Assembly: GCF_004135585.1 (NCBI RefSeq) | Contig: NZ_CP035501.1 | Coordinates: 2,675,501 to 2,739,500 of the forward strand | From: Sphingosinicella sp. BN140058 | GTDB taxonomy: Bacteria; Pseudomonadota; Alphaproteobacteria; Sphingomonadales; Sphingomonadaceae | Length of the DNA: 64,000 nt | Direction of reading: 5' to 3' | Part shown: one piece after another, positions 32,417 to 42,540 of the stretch | Numbering within the stretch: the stretch's first letter is position 1 | Layout: each line of letters begins with the position of its first letter | Position numbers and translations under genes: made by a program | The notes under the pieces: model-generated | What the model was told of the DNA's origin: nothing | Seen by the model: the letters and a program-made list of their open reading frames with translations, nothing else | Database searches by the model: none

Positions 32417-33475
32417 TCAGCCAGCTTGAATTGCGCCGTCCGCGACTTCGAACCGGCTGGCATCCGCACCGACCTCCTCGAACAAGGCGGCTTCCGTTCC
32501 GGTCATCCACACTTGTCCGCCACCCGCATGCAGCCTGTCGAACAGGGCCGCCCGGCGCCGCGGATCAAGGTGCGCGGCGACTTCGTCGAGCAGGAGAACC
32601 GGTCGGCGGCCGGCGCGATCGGCAACGAGATCCGCGTGGGCCAGAATGATCGAGAGCAACAGCGCCTTCTGCTCCCCCGTCGAGCAGAGCGCCGCCGGCT
32701 GATCCTTGGCGAGGTGGGTAACGAAAAGATCGGTACGATGTGGTCCGGTGAGGCTGCGTCCGGCGGCAGCGTCCCGGGCTCGGCCGGCGCGAAGAGTGAA
32801 GGCCAGGTCCTCCTCCCCGCCCTGAAGCCGCAAGCCGGCGCGCGCGAAGGGACCCTCCGGCGCTTCGGCAAGGCGGGCGCCGAGCGATTCCACGGCGCCC
32901 GCGCGGGCGGCGGACAAAGCTGCGCCATGCTCGATCATCCGTGCCTCGAGCGCGGTCAGCCAATCGGGATCGGGGCGCTCCTCGGCCAACAATTTGTTGC
33001 GTGCCCGCATCGCCGCTTCGTAGCGCGCCGCGTGCACCGCATGGGCAGGATCCACCGCCAGCACCAGCCTGTCGAGAAAGCGCCGCCGGCCGCTCGCCCC
33101 CTCCTGGAAAAGCCGGTCCATCGTCGGCGTGAGCCAAAGGATGGAGAGCCACTCCGACAGCGACGTCGCCGAAGCGGCGGCACCGTTGATCCGCACCTGT
33201 CGCCGCTCCGGCGCATTGGACGCGGTACCGGTGCCGATTTCGACATCGTCGACCCGCGCTGCGATCGCGAAACCGCCGGGACCGTCGCTCCGCGCCATGT
33301 CGGTCAGCGCCGCGCCGCGTAGCCCTCGGCCCGGCGAGAGCATGGACACGGCCTCGAGGATATTGGTCTTGCCGGCGCCGTTCTCGCCGGTGAGCACGAC
33401 CAGTCCCGGCCTCGGCGCCAGCAGCGCGTCGGGATAGGATCGGAAGTTCGTCAGCGAAAGGCGGGTGAGCGGCAC
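32417..33475 (-). CDS. recF: DNA replication and repair protein RecF
   Basis: The 352-residue SMC-like ATPase has [13 protein letters not shown], Walker [10 protein letters not shown] (30-38), the signature [18 protein letters not shown], and Walker [18 protein letters not shown]. RecF binds gapped DNA and loads RecA with RecOR. It lies downstream of dnaN as in many bacteria, but an exported-protein gene is placed between. Spacing to that gene is 92 bases. Confidence 0.95.
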   Translation of the reverse strand: MPLTRLSLTNFRSYPDALLAPRPGLVVLTGENGAGKTNILEAVSMLSPGRGLRGAALTDMARSDGPGGFAIAARVDDVEIGTGTASNAPERRQVRINGAAASATSLSEWLSILWLTPTMDRLFQEGASGRRRFLDRLVLAVDPAHAVHAARYEAAMRARNKLLAEERPDPDWLTALEARMIEHGAALSAARAGAVESLGARLAEAPEGPFARAGLRLQGGEEDLAFTLRAGRARDAAAGRSLTGPHRTDLFVTHLAKDQPAALCSTGEQKALLLSIILAHADLVADRAGRRPVLLLDEVAAHLDPRRRAALFDRLHAGGGQVWMTGTEAALFEEVGADASRFEVADGAIQAG

Positions 33476-33567
33476 GGTTCGGGGATGCGCATCATCCGCG
33501 TCTCAGGCAAGTCTTGTTAGCAATCGGGTTGAACGGTCATGCTTCCGCCGCTTGCAGTAAAGCGGGG

Positions 33568-34347
33568 CTATTGGGTGGCGGCTTGCGGCCGGTCGGCGAA
33601 GGCCAGGATGGCATGGCGCATGGCAGCCTGCTGCTTTTCGATCCATGCTGGATCGGGGGCATTCACCGCCTGCATCGTTTCGCGCTCGATCTCGGTGCGG
33701 GCCGCGACCAGCTTGGGAAACCACGGCGCTTTTTCGAATCGCATGATCGCGATCGTCTCGGCCGGCGTGAGTTTGGCCGCAGTGCGGCGCATCGAGGCGC
33801 GTTCCTCGCGCTTGATCGCTGCCGGATCGATGTTCGGTGCCCCTGTCGAAGCCACGCTGTCGACGGCGGCCGCGGCAATGGGCCGAATGTCGACACCTTC
33901 GAGCACCGCAAGCAGCATCTTCTGCACGGCAGGGACCTGGTACATTTCGATCGCCGCCCTCATCTCGGACGGAGTCAGCCGTGCCGCGAAGATCTCCGCA
34001 TTTCGTTCCAGCATCTTGGTGACGAATGCGTCGACGCCGAGGCGGGCGATCGGCCGCGCCGCGTCGATCGCAGCCTTGCGGATGCCCGGAAATTCCGCCT
34101 CGAGAGCCGCTGTGCCCGGATCGTTCTCGAGCGCGGTGCGGGTAGCGATTTCCCACGTGCGCAGGTTCATCGCCCGCAGCGCATCCGCCGGATAGGCGAG
34201 GGCGGTAAGCGCGCGGGCGATCCGCATCGCCTCGGGAGAAGCCGGAGCCGTGCTCCCTGCGACACCGCGGGTCTGCGCCGCAGCGGCTCCCGGACCCTGC
34301 GCCCCGGCAAGAGCAATCAGACAGGCACAGGCGGCCCCGGCGATCAC
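33568..34347 (-). CDS. Exported DUF2059-like protein between dnaN and recF
   Basis: The 259-residue product starts with a signal peptide (MIAGAACACLIALAGAQG, cleavage near AAAAQ). The body is helical with LTPSEMRAAIEMYQVPAVQKML and a repeated LTPAETIAIMRFEKAPWF. This E-x-x-A-x-x-x-F/Y-x-x-P pattern is that of DUF2059 proteins. Role unknown, periplasmic. Its ATG overlaps the dnaN stop (ATGA), so it should be translated with dnaN, an odd coupling of a replication gene with an exported protein. Confidence 0.7.
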   Translation of the reverse strand: MIAGAACACLIALAGAQGPGAAAAQTRGVAGSTAPASPEAMRIARALTALAYPADALRAMNLRTWEIATRTALENDPGTAALEAEFPGIRKAAIDAARPIARLGVDAFVTKMLERNAEIFAARLTPSEMRAAIEMYQVPAVQKMLLAVLEGVDIRPIAAAAVDSVASTGAPNIDPAAIKREERASMRRTAAKLTPAETIAIMRFEKAPWFPKLVAARTEIERETMQAVNAPDPAWIEKQQAAMRHAILAFADRPQAATQ

Positions 34348-35456
34348 ACCCGCATCGGCATCAGCACGTACAGCGCCGGCGCATTGTCATTCTCGCGCAA
34401 CAGCGTCGGTGCCGCTGCGTCGGCAAGGTGCATCTCGACCGTATCGCCTTCGATCTGGCCCAGAATGTCCAGCAGATAGCGGGCGTTGAAGCCGATCTCG
34501 ATGCCGTCGGAGGTGTAGTCGCCGGACACTTCTTCGGCCGCCGTGCCGTTTTCGGGACTGGTCACCGACAGGGTGACTCGGTCGCGGTCGAGCGTCATCT
34601 TGACGGCACGGGTTTTCTCGCTGGCGATGGTCGCGACGCGGTCCACGCCTTCCTCGAAGCTGCGCGGATCGATGCGCAGAAGCTTGTCGTTGGCGGTCGG
34701 GATCACGCGGCTGTAATCCGGGAAGGTGCCGTCGATCAGCTTCGAGGTTAGGATCGCGGTGCCGAGGCCGAAGCGGATCTTGGTCTCGGACAGCGAAACC
34801 TGCACGCTGCCGTCAACCTCGTCGAGCAGCTTCCGGAGTTCCGCCACGCATTTGCGGGGGATGATCACGTCGGGCATGCCCTCGGCGCCGCCGGGGCGCG
34901 GAACGGTGACGCGGGCGAGCCGGTGGCCATCGGTCGCCGCCGCCTTGAGCACGGGCTGTGCTTCGTCGGACACGTGCAGAAAAATGCCGTTCAAATAATA
35001 ACGGGTCTCTTCCGTCGAGATGGCGAAGCGGGTCTTGTCGATGATCTGCTTCAGCGTCGTTGCCGGAAGCTCGAAGCGGGTCGGAAGCTCGCCCTCGGCA
35101 ATCACCGGAAAATCGTCTCGCGGCAGCGTCGCCAGGTTGAACCGGGCGCGGCCGGCGAGAACCTGCATCTTGCCTTCGGAGGCGCTGAGCTCGACCTGGC
35201 TGCCCTCGGGCAGCTTACGCGCGATGTCGAACAGGGTGTGCGCCGACACGGTGGTCGCCCCTGCCTGGGTGACCTGCGCCTCGACGGTCTCGTTGATCTG
35301 AAGATCGAGATCGGTTGCCATCAGCCGAAGGCCGCCGCCTTCGCTCGCCTCGATCAGGACATTCGACAGGATCGGGATGGTGTTCCTGCGCTCCACCACG
35401 GATTGGACGTGGCCGAGGCTCCTCAGGAGCGTAGCCCGTTCGATCGTCGCCTTCAT
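34344..35456 (-). CDS. dnaN: DNA polymerase III subunit beta (sliding clamp)
   Basis: The 370-residue clamp has three like domains: MKATIERATLLRSLGHVQSVVERRNTIPILSNVL at the start (split motif), FDIARKLPEGSQVEL in domain 1, FAISTEETRYYLNGIFLH and ATDGHRLARV in domain 2, and FNARYLLDILGQIEGD plus the C-terminal YVLMPMRV. It tethers polymerase III and other factors to DNA. dnaA is not in the window next to it. Confidence 0.97.
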   Translation of the reverse strand: MKATIERATLLRSLGHVQSVVERRNTIPILSNVLIEASEGGGLRLMATDLDLQINETVEAQVTQAGATTVSAHTLFDIARKLPEGSQVELSASEGKMQVLAGRARFNLATLPRDDFPVIAEGELPTRFELPATTLKQIIDKTRFAISTEETRYYLNGIFLHVSDEAQPVLKAAATDGHRLARVTVPRPGGAEGMPDVIIPRKCVAELRKLLDEVDGSVQVSLSETKIRFGLGTAILTSKLIDGTFPDYSRVIPTANDKLLRIDPRSFEEGVDRVATIASEKTRAVKMTLDRDRVTLSVTSPENGTAAEEVSGDYTSDGIEIGFNARYLLDILGQIEGDTVEMHLADAAAPTLLRENDNAPALYVLMPMRV

Positions 35457-35542
35457 GGAATCCCCCGAAAATGGTACTTGCCCGCGGGTTGTAAAGCGGC
35501 GCCGCCTTTCTCGCTAGAGGGTAGTGCGGCGCTCGCGAAAAC

Positions 35543-35564
35543 GGCCGGGGATAAATCCCCGGCC
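35543..35564 (-). terminator. Intrinsic terminator after the outer-membrane protein gene
   Basis: GGCCGGGGAT and ATCCCCGGCC pair perfectly. On the minus strand GTTTTC follows. It lies 36 bases after the stop codon at 35600. Confidence 0.72.
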
Positions 35565-35599
35565 GCTCGCATGTTCGGTCTCGCGCTGGACGGAGGCGA

Positions 35600-36277
35600 T
35601 CAGAAGCGCACGCCGAAGGCCGCGACAACCTGATGACGATCGAGGTTGATGTCGGTGCTGAGATTCTCGGCATCGAGGCCGTCGAGGTCGAAATCGTCGC
35701 TGAAATCGAGATTGTTGTAGTTGGAATAGCGATATTCGAGCTTGCCATAGGCGTTGGGGCCGAACAGCTGCTCGACGCCGGCACCGAGGCGCCAGCCATC
35801 GACATTGGTGTCGAATTCGAAGCGATCGTCGGCCGTGCGGAAACCGGCTTCGATGCTGGTGTTGGTGTAGCCGGCCTTGGCGTAGAGCAGGGTCCGCGGG
35901 GTAACGGCATAGCCGAGGCGCGCGCCGACATAGATGTCGCGGCCGGTCGCCACCCGCGAGGTGAAGTTGATGCCGTCGAGGCTCTCGTCGGCTTCCTGCT
36001 TGCCGCTCGAATCGGAATATTCCGCTTCGACGCCGGCGACCACGCCGCCGAGGTCGATATCATAGCCGACGCCGACGCCGTAGGTCACGCCCTCGATCGA
36101 TTCGTCGCCATTGTCGCCGCTGGTGTCGACATTGTCGTCGTTGCTGTCGCCCGATTTCAGAGCATCGTAGCCGACGATCCCCTCGATGCGGGGGCCGGTG
36201 AACGGCGATGCTTCCTGCGCGAGCGCCGGGGTGGCGAAACTGCCGGCGAGAAGGGCGGCGACGAGATAGCTACGCAT
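35600..36277 (-). CDS. Outer-membrane beta-barrel protein (opacity/OmpA-barrel type)
   Basis: The 225-residue product has a signal peptide (MRSYLVAALLAGSFATPALA-QE) and an eight-strand barrel pattern: GPRIEGIVGYDAL, GVTYGVGVGYDIDLGGVVAGVEAEY, YVGARLGYAVTPRTLLYAKAGY, GWRLGAGVEQLFG, YGKLEYRYSNY, and a final VVAAFGVRF ending in Phe. An Asp/Asn-rich loop (SGDSNDDNVDTSGDNGDES) may bind calcium. ATG 36277 starts the signal peptide. An intrinsic terminator follows. Confidence 0.88.
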   Translation of the reverse strand: MRSYLVAALLAGSFATPALAQEASPFTGPRIEGIVGYDALKSGDSNDDNVDTSGDNGDESIEGVTYGVGVGYDIDLGGVVAGVEAEYSDSSGKQEADESLDGINFTSRVATGRDIYVGARLGYAVTPRTLLYAKAGYTNTSIEAGFRTADDRFEFDTNVDGWRLGAGVEQLFGPNAYGKLEYRYSNYNNLDFSDDFDLDGLDAENLSTDINLDRHQVVAAFGVRF

Positions 36278-36408
36278 GACAATCACTCCATCTTGGGTGT
36301 TCGTGTGAACGGACCGCCTAGCGTTCCCCCTGGGTGAAAGGTTTCATTAACCGTACCTAAACGGCGATTCTTGTTGCATTCGGGCAACAGGTGGGCTCAT
36401 GCTCATTT

Positions 36409-36897
36409 ATGCTCCGGACGCTGCCGTTTCTCCTGCTTTCTCTGGTGTTTGCGGCGCCTGCCGCAGCCCAGAAGGCAAGCCTTGGCGTGTTCGGCCTTTG
36501 GGGCGCTTTCGCGGAAAAGAATCGCTGCTACGCGATCTCGGAGCCGCAACGGACCGCCAGGAACAATCCCCGCGGGGCATTCGCATCGATCGGCTGGTGG
36601 CCCGGCCGCGGCGTTAACGGGCAGGTTCATTTCCGCCTCAGCCATGTGAAGCGGCCGGGTTCGGCCGTCTTGCTGCGGATCGATGAACGGACGTTCCAGC
36701 TCGCCGGCGGCGGCGCGAATGCCTGGGCGCCCGATGCGCTCGCAGACGCCGACATTCTGGCATCGATGCGCGCCGGCGTCGAAATGACTGTCGAAACCCG
36801 ATCGGAGCGCGGGCAGCTGGTCCGCGATTCCTACGCCCTTCGCGGCGCCGCCACCGCGGCCGACGCGGCCGCGATCGGATGCGCCCGGCGTCGCTGA
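36409..36897 (+). CDS. Exported IalB-like protein
   Basis: The 162-residue product has a signal peptide (MLRTLPFLLLSLVFAAPAAAQ) and a domain like invasion-associated locus B: FAEKNRCYAISEPQR, VLLRIDERTFQLAGG, DILASMRAGVEMTVET, RGQLVRDSYALRGAATA and a final C. IalB proteins are small periplasmic or membrane-associated proteins of alphaproteobacteria with unclear biochemistry. ATG 36409 was preferred to GTG 36391 because it gives a normal signal peptide. Confidence 0.72.
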   Translation: MLRTLPFLLLSLVFAAPAAAQKASLGVFGLWGAFAEKNRCYAISEPQRTARNNPRGAFASIGWWPGRGVNGQVHFRLSHVKRPGSAVLLRIDERTFQLAGGGANAWAPDALADADILASMRAGVEMTVETRSERGQLVRDSYALRGAATAADAAAIGCARRR

Positions 36898-36963
36898 CGA
36901 ACCGGAGTCCCGGGCCTCAATGGCCTAGAAAAAACCACCTTTCTCCCCTACATGGGGCTTCTC

Positions 36964-38160
36964 ATGACAGCTCCCATGCCAATTCCCGGTCTGATCGACC
37001 CGGTTCCCGTTCCGCGTCCCGCTTTCGAGAGCGAGGATGGTCGTGTCGATCTCGTCGGCCTGCCGCGCGAGCAGATTCGCGACGCGCTTGTCGAAGCGGG
37101 CCTCGATCTCAAGCAGGCGAAGCTGCGCGCGAAGCAGATCTGGCATCAGATCTACAATCGCGGGGCGACCGATTTCGATGTGATGAGCGACATCGCCAAG
37201 CCGCAGCGCGCCTGGCTCGGCGCGCGCTTCAAGGTCGGCCGGCCGGACATCGTCGTCCAGCAGGTTTCGACCGACGGCACCCGCAAGTGGCTGCTCAAGA
37301 CCGACGACGGCCATGATTTCGAGATGGTGTTCATTCCCGATGCGGACCGGGGCACTTTGTGCGTGTCCTCCCAGGTCGGCTGCACCCTGAATTGCCGTTT
37401 CTGCCATACCGGTACGATGCGGCTGGTCCGCAATCTGCGTCCGAACGAAATCGTCGGCCAGGTCATGCTGGCGCGCGATGCGCTCGGCGAATGGCCCTCG
37501 CAGCCGGAAGGCCGCATGCTGTCCAACATCGTGATGATGGGCATGGGGGAGCCGCTCTACAATTTCGACAATGTTCGCGACGCGCTGAAGATCGTCATGG
37601 ACGGTGATGGCCTCGGCCTCTCCCGGAGGCGGATCACGCTGTCGACGTCGGGCGTGGTGCCGATGATGGCCAAAGCGGGCGAGGAGATCGGGGTCAATCT
37701 CGCGGTCTCGCTCCACGCGGTGACCAAGGACGTGCGCGACGAGATCGTGCCGCTCAACCGCAAATACGGCATCGAGGAACTGCTTCAGGCCTGTGCCGAT
37801 TACCCCGGCGCCAACAACGCCCGCCGCATCACCTTCGAATATGTGATGCTGAAGGACAAGAACGACAGCGACGAGGACGCGCGCGAGCTCGTCCGCCTCA
37901 TCCGCAAGTACAAATTGCCGGCCAAGGTCAATCTGATCCCGTTCAATCCGTGGCCCGGCGCCTTGTACGAATGCTCCTCCGGCGAGCGCGTGCAGCGTTT
38001 CTCCGACATCGTCTACGAAGGCGGGATCTCGGCCCCGATCCGGCGCCCGCGCGGCCGCGACATCATGGCGGCCTGCGGGCAGCTGAAGTCGGCGGCCGAG
38101 AAGAAGAGCCGGGCGGAGCTGGATCGGATCGCCGAGGAAAAGCAGGCGGCGCTCGCTTGA
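36964..38160 (+). CDS. rlmN: 23S rRNA (A2503-C2)/tRNA (A37-C2) methyltransferase RlmN
   Basis: The 398-residue radical-SAM enzyme has the cluster motif C-x3-C-x2-C (C140, C144, C147 in [12 protein letters not shown]), [10 protein letters not shown], and the catalytic Cys near 371 (DIMAACGQL). It methylates carbon 2 of A2503 in 23S rRNA and A37 in some tRNAs. ATG 36964 was chosen; an in-frame ATG at 36952 adds four residues. Its stop overlaps the TTG start of the next gene. Confidence 0.95.
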   Translation: MTAPMPIPGLIDPVPVPRPAFESEDGRVDLVGLPREQIRDALVEAGLDLKQAKLRAKQIWHQIYNRGATDFDVMSDIAKPQRAWLGARFKVGRPDIVVQQVSTDGTRKWLLKTDDGHDFEMVFIPDADRGTLCVSSQVGCTLNCRFCHTGTMRLVRNLRPNEIVGQVMLARDALGEWPSQPEGRMLSNIVMMGMGEPLYNFDNVRDALKIVMDGDGLGLSRRRITLSTSGVVPMMAKAGEEIGVNLAVSLHAVTKDVRDEIVPLNRKYGIEELLQACADYPGANNARRITFEYVMLKDKNDSDEDARELVRLIRKYKLPAKVNLIPFNPWPGALYECSSGERVQRFSDIVYEGGISAPIRRPRGRDIMAACGQLKSAAEKKSRAELDRIAEEKQAALA

Positions 38161-38744
38161 GCAGGGCTCTTCCGCCCGGCTACGATCCCGGTGTTCTCGA
38201 TCGCAACAAGATACCGATCCTCATCGACGTCGCGCTCGGGCTGCTATTCTACGTCGTTGCCAAGCTGACCGATCTCAGCACCGCCGCACTGGTCGGCGCC
38301 GGCGCCGGCATCGCCCTCGTCGTCGCCCAACGCTTCGTCAAGGTCGATCTGGTCGGCGGGCTTGCCTTGTTCGGCGTATTCATGCTGCTCATCTCGGCCG
38401 GGCTGGCGCTGTTGTTCCAGGACGACATGGCGGTGAAGATGCGGACGAGCATCGTCGGCGTGATCAGCGCGATCCTGTTTCTGGGCGACGGCCTGCTTGG
38501 CGGCAATCGGCTCGGCAAGGGCCTGTGCCGGTATTTGCCCTACAGCGATCTCGATCCCGGTCGGCTCGCCCTGGGAATGGGCGTGGTCGGATTGCTGATG
38601 GCGGGGCTCAACTACGTCGTCGCCAAGATTGCCAGCACCGACGTGTGGCTATTTTATTCGACCTTCGTCGATTTCTTCCTGATGATGGGCCTGATCGTTC
38701 TCGTGTTTCGTTATGCCCGCGGGCAGATGTTCAGCCGCACCTAG
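38157..38744 (+). CDS. YciB/IspZ-family inner-membrane protein
   Basis: The 195-residue protein has six hydrophobic segments with the YciB pattern: [49 protein letters not shown], and [17 protein letters not shown]. coli YciB affects septum and envelope synthesis. The TTG at 38157 overlaps the rlmN stop (TTGA) and starts [15 protein letters not shown]; no ATG is near. The two genes form an operon. Confidence 0.78.
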   Translation: MSRALPPGYDPGVLDRNKIPILIDVALGLLFYVVAKLTDLSTAALVGAGAGIALVVAQRFVKVDLVGGLALFGVFMLLISAGLALLFQDDMAVKMRTSIVGVISAILFLGDGLLGGNRLGKGLCRYLPYSDLDPGRLALGMGVVGLLMAGLNYVVAKIASTDVWLFYSTFVDFFLMMGLIVLVFRYARGQMFSRT

Positions 38745-38876
38745 CCCCGCATCGTCCGATTGCGCGGTCAAATCTTCGCGATCCGCTGGGAACGCCCATT
38801 ACGGGCTATGTTGGTCCTTCCTCGCGCAACCCGCACGGGCTAGACTGCGCATTCTGTTCGGGGGAGCTTCGCGTTC

Positions 38877-40829
38877 ATGGCTGTCCATTCGTCGATTCAG
38901 CGGGCTGCCCGCTTCTGCCGGATGGGCAACGCCATTCGCGAACGCGACTGGACGGAAACCCCGCTGGGGCCGATCGAACGTTGGCCGGACCGGCTTCGCT
39001 TCGCCCTCGAAATCTGTCTTCGCTCGAGCACGGCCAGCGCCGTATATTGGGGCCCCGAGCTGACCCTGCTCTACAACGATGCCTTTGCGGACGTGCTCGG
39101 CGCGCCCGAGGAGCGGCTGCTGGGGCTCCCCGCCGCCGAGGCCTATGCGCGCCTCTGGGACTGGCTCGGCCCCCAGTTCGCACAGGTGATGGACACCGGC
39201 GAGGGGATGGTCGTCGCCGAGCAGAAGATTCCGATCACGCGCAACGGCGTGATCGAGGAGACATACTGGACCTACACGCTCAACCCGCTCGTCGCGGAGG
39301 ACGGAACGGTCTGCGGGATCATGACCCAGCGGGACGATGTCACGCGCGCAGTGCTGGCCGAGCGGCGTCTGTCCTTCCAGATCCGTCTTGCCGACGCGCT
39401 CCGGGGCGAGGGCGATCCGCAGCAGGTGAAGCATATTTCCACCGCTCTGCTCGGCGATTTCCTGAAGGCGCCGCGGGTCGGCTACGCGGAGGTCGACGAA
39501 GCGACGGGCGTTGCGGTCGTGCGCAGCGACTGGTCTCGCGAGCCTGGTGCTGGACTGGCCGGAAGCCGGGTCGAGCTCGGCGCATTCGGCGAGGAAGCAT
39601 TGGCCTATCTGCGCTCCGGCGAGGTGCTGGTGCTCGCCGATATCCGTGACGTTCCGACCGAACGGCCGGGCATCGTCGGGATGTGGGAGACGATGGGCGT
39701 TCGCGCGCTGATCACCGTGCCGCTGGTGCGCGAGGGCGAATTGAAGGCGCTGCTCTACGTTCACGAGCCGCAGCCGCGCCATTGGCGGCGGGCCGAGGCA
39801 GCGATCGCGCGCGACGTCGCCGAGCGCACCTGGTCCGCGGTGGAACGTGCACGGGCCGAGCGATCGCTCCGCGACAGCGAAGACCATTATCGCCGTACCG
39901 TCCAATTCAATCCTCAGGTAACCTGGACGGCGCTTGCCGACGGCAGCCTCAACCGGGTTGCGGACCGATGGGCGGAGTGGACGGGCACCACCGGCCTCGG
40001 CGACAGCTGGACGGAGGGCCTGCACCCTGACGACATTGCGCCGACTGGGGACGCCTGGCGTCGCTCGGTTGCGAGCGGCGCGGATTTCGACGTCGAACAC
40101 CGCTTGATGATGCGCGACGGCAGCATCCGCTGGGCGCGGTCCCGTGCCTTTCCGCAGCGCGGCAGCGACGGCGCGATCGAGCTCTGGTACGGGTCCACCG
40201 AGGATATTCACGAGCGCAAGGTGGCGGAAGAGCATCAGCGCCTGCTGATCAACGAGCTCAACCACCGCGTGAAGAACAGCCTCGCCAGTGTTCAGGCGAT
40301 CGCCTTCCAGACGCTGAAGGGGGACATCAGCGTAGCCGAGGCGCGCAGCCGCTTCGAATCGAGGCTGCTTGCACTGTCGCGCGCCCACACTCTGCTGACC
40401 GAGCAGAATTGGGAACGCGCCGATCTGGAGCATGTGGTCCGCGATGCCACCGAGCATCTTTCCGAGGATGGCGGGCGCTTCCTGCTGTCGGGCGAACCGC
40501 TCTGGGTGACTCCGCGTGCGGCGCTGGCCCTGGCTCTTGCGATGCACGAACTCGGCACCAATGCCGCCAAATATGGTGCGCTGTCGAAGGACGGCGGGAC
40601 GATCTCGATCAGCTGGCGCCTCGATGAACGCAACCTGCTGCTCGACTGGAAGGAACGCGGCGGCCCGCCGGTCACGCCGCCGCTGCGACGCGGCTTCGGC
40701 TCGCGCCTGATCGAGAAGGGGCTCGGGTCGGATCTGAACGGCCGCGCGGACCTGACCTTCGAGCCGGACGGTGTTCGCTGCTCCATCCAGGCGACGCTTG
40801 AGACCGTCAGGGCCGTTGAACTCGGCTGA
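38877..40829 (+). CDS. HWE-family sensor histidine kinase (PAS-GAF-PAS)
   Basis: The 650-residue protein has an N-terminal PAS domain (SASAVYWGPELTLLYNDAF), a GAF domain at about 165-320 (HISTALLGDFLKAPRVGYAEV), a second PAS (VQFNPQVTWTALADGSL), and the HWE kinase core. The phospho-acceptor is H463 in INELNHRVKNSLASVQ; HELGTNAAKYGAL is the N box and LDWKERGGP has the W-x-E of the class. No membrane span is seen, so the signal is probably light, redox or a small ligand. No partner regulator gene is adjacent. Confidence 0.92.
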   Translation: MAVHSSIQRAARFCRMGNAIRERDWTETPLGPIERWPDRLRFALEICLRSSTASAVYWGPELTLLYNDAFADVLGAPEERLLGLPAAEAYARLWDWLGPQFAQVMDTGEGMVVAEQKIPITRNGVIEETYWTYTLNPLVAEDGTVCGIMTQRDDVTRAVLAERRLSFQIRLADALRGEGDPQQVKHISTALLGDFLKAPRVGYAEVDEATGVAVVRSDWSREPGAGLAGSRVELGAFGEEALAYLRSGEVLVLADIRDVPTERPGIVGMWETMGVRALITVPLVREGELKALLYVHEPQPRHWRRAEAAIARDVAERTWSAVERARAERSLRDSEDHYRRTVQFNPQVTWTALADGSLNRVADRWAEWTGTTGLGDSWTEGLHPDDIAPTGDAWRRSVASGADFDVEHRLMMRDGSIRWARSRAFPQRGSDGAIELWYGSTEDIHERKVAEEHQRLLINELNHRVKNSLASVQAIAFQTLKGDISVAEARSRFESRLLALSRAHTLLTEQNWERADLEHVVRDATEHLSEDGGRFLLSGEPLWVTPRAALALALAMHELGTNAAKYGALSKDGGTISISWRLDERNLLLDWKERGGPPVTPPLRRGFGSRLIEKGLGSDLNGRADLTFEPDGVRCSIQATLETVRAVELG

Positions 40830-40974
40830 GCCATTCTCCCACATGCGGGGCTCGACGGGACCTTCCCGGCCTCAAGACGCGCGCGCAAGCCGAAGGAACG
40901 AACTTTCCGGTTGATCTTCCGCCCGGGCTGGGGAAGTCAGCGGCAGACTTTCCCCGACGAGCACTCTCAACAAC

Positions 40975-42540
40975 ATGACACGCGTTTCGCCCGAAGCAGA
41001 GGCCCGGCATTGGTGGGAGCATCCCTGGCTTCTCGTGGCGATCGTGCTCGCATCGGCGATGCCGCTGCTGTGGCCGAACATCCCCCCGCTCGTCGACCTC
41101 CCCGGCCATATGGGCCGTTACCACGTTCAGCTCGAAATCGCGCGGTCCCCCGTTCTGCAGCAATTCTACGATTTCAAATGGGCGCTGATCGGCAATCTGG
41201 GGGTCGATCTGCTGGTCGTCCCGCTTGCCAAGGTCCTTGGTCTCGAACCGGCGGTGAAGCTCATCGTCATCCTCACCGCGATGATCACCACCGCCGGAAT
41301 GCTGTGGGTCGCGTCCGAGGTTCATGGCCGGATTCCGCCGACCGTCTATTTCGCGCTGCCCCTGGTCTTCAACTACCCGCTCATGTTCGGCTTCATCAAT
41401 TTCGCGCTGTCGATGGGGCTTGCCCTGCTCGCCTTCGCCTTCTGGCTCAGGCTAGCGCGGCAGGGTCGATTGAAATTGCGCGCCGCCTTGTTCGTGCCGA
41501 TCTCGGTCCTGATCTGGGTGGCGCATACGTTCGGCTGGGGGACGCTGGGCGTGATGGCTTTCTCCGCCGAGTTCATCCGCCAGCTCGATCTCAGGCGCGG
41601 CTTCTTCCGCGGAGGCTTCAACGCCGGCGTGCAATGCATCGCTTTATGTCCGCCCGTGCTGCTGATGCTCGCCTGGCGCAGCGGCGATCACGTCACCGGT
41701 TATACCGGGCAATGGTTCCTGTGGCGCCAGAAGCTCAATTGGGTGCTGATGGCGCTTCGGGATCGGTGGGAGCTGTTCGACAAGGCTTCCCTGGCGGTGA
41801 TCGGCCTCGTTCTGCTGCTCGGTTTGCTGTGGTGGCGACGGCTGGAATATTCGCGCAACCTGGCCGCGTCCGCTCTCTTTCTGGCGCTCGTCTACATCTG
41901 CCTGCCGCGCATCGTGTTCGGCTCCAATTACGCCGACATGCGGCTTGCGCCGTTCGTGATCGCGGTCGCGGTGATCGCGATCCGCTTCCGGCGTAACTGG
42001 GGCGGCAAGACGGGCACGATCCTCGCCATCGCCGGGCTCGGCTTCTTCGCCGTTCGCACCGCCGGCACCACCGCGAGCCTGTATCTCTACGACAAGGCCT
42101 ATGACGCCGAACTGGCCGCGATCGATCACATTCCCGAAAATGCCCGGGTCGTATCGTTCGTCGGGGTCAATTGCCGCAAGAGCTGGGCGATGACCCGACT
42201 CGAACACCTCCCCGCCGTCGCTCTGGTGCGCAAGAGCGCCTTCTCGAACGATCAATGGTCGATGGAGGGGGCCCAGCTGCTCACCGCCCATTATCCGGAC
42301 GGCGGTTGGTTCACCCGGGATCCGTCCCAGCAGGTGCTCGGGCGGCTCTGCCGGGGCGAGAAATGGTGGACCTTGAACCAGGCGCTGGAGCGGTTTCCGC
42401 GCAAGGCCTTCGATTATGTCTGGCTGATCCAGCCGCCGGCCTATGATCCGAGTCTCACCAAGGGGCTAGAGCCGCTCTGGCGCAACGGCCGGTCCGTGCT
42501 CTATCGGGTGGTCGACCGTACCCAGCCCCGGATACCCTGA
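40975..42540 (+). CDS. Large polytopic membrane protein, GT-C-like
   Basis: The 521-residue protein has about ten hydrophobic segments after a short cytosolic start (WWEHPWLLVAIVLASAMPLL). The first periplasmic loop has PPLVDLPGHMGRYHVQ, an acidic/His-rich stretch like the catalytic loop of GT-C glycosyltransferases. A soluble C-terminal part of about 130 residues follows (HIPENARVVSFVGVNCRK). It overlaps the GtrB-type gene (TGATG), which points to a lipid-linked sugar pathway. No named family was recognised. Confidence 0.7.
   Translation: MTRVSPEAEARHWWEHPWLLVAIVLASAMPLLWPNIPPLVDLPGHMGRYHVQLEIARSPVLQQFYDFKWALIGNLGVDLLVVPLAKVLGLEPAVKLIVILTAMITTAGMLWVASEVHGRIPPTVYFALPLVFNYPLMFGFINFALSMGLALLAFAFWLRLARQGRLKLRAALFVPISVLIWVAHTFGWGTLGVMAFSAEFIRQLDLRRGFFRGGFNAGVQCIALCPPVLLMLAWRSGDHVTGYTGQWFLWRQKLNWVLMALRDRWELFDKASLAVIGLVLLLGLLWWRRLEYSRNLAASALFLALVYICLPRIVFGSNYADMRLAPFVIAVAVIAIRFRRNWGGKTGTILAIAGLGFFAVRTAGTTASLYLYDKAYDAELAAIDHIPENARVVSFVGVNCRKSWAMTRLEHLPAVALVRKSAFSNDQWSMEGAQLLTAHYPDGGWFTRDPSQQVLGRLCRGEKWWTLNQALERFPRKAFDYVWLIQPPAYDPSLTKGLEPLWRNGRSVLYRVVDRTQPRIP

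Noticed and set aside
32417..35456. Replication origin near dnaN-recF
   Set aside because: No dnaA gene or cluster of DnaA boxes was seen, and the gaps are short.
38785..38815. EcfG-type promoter before the HWE kinase (GGAAC and TGTT)
   Set aside because: The spacer is 15 bases and the -10 part is imperfect; it does not meet the consensus.
38799..40844. 681-codon minus-strand frame
   Set aside because: Antisense to the HWE kinase with clear H, N and G boxes.
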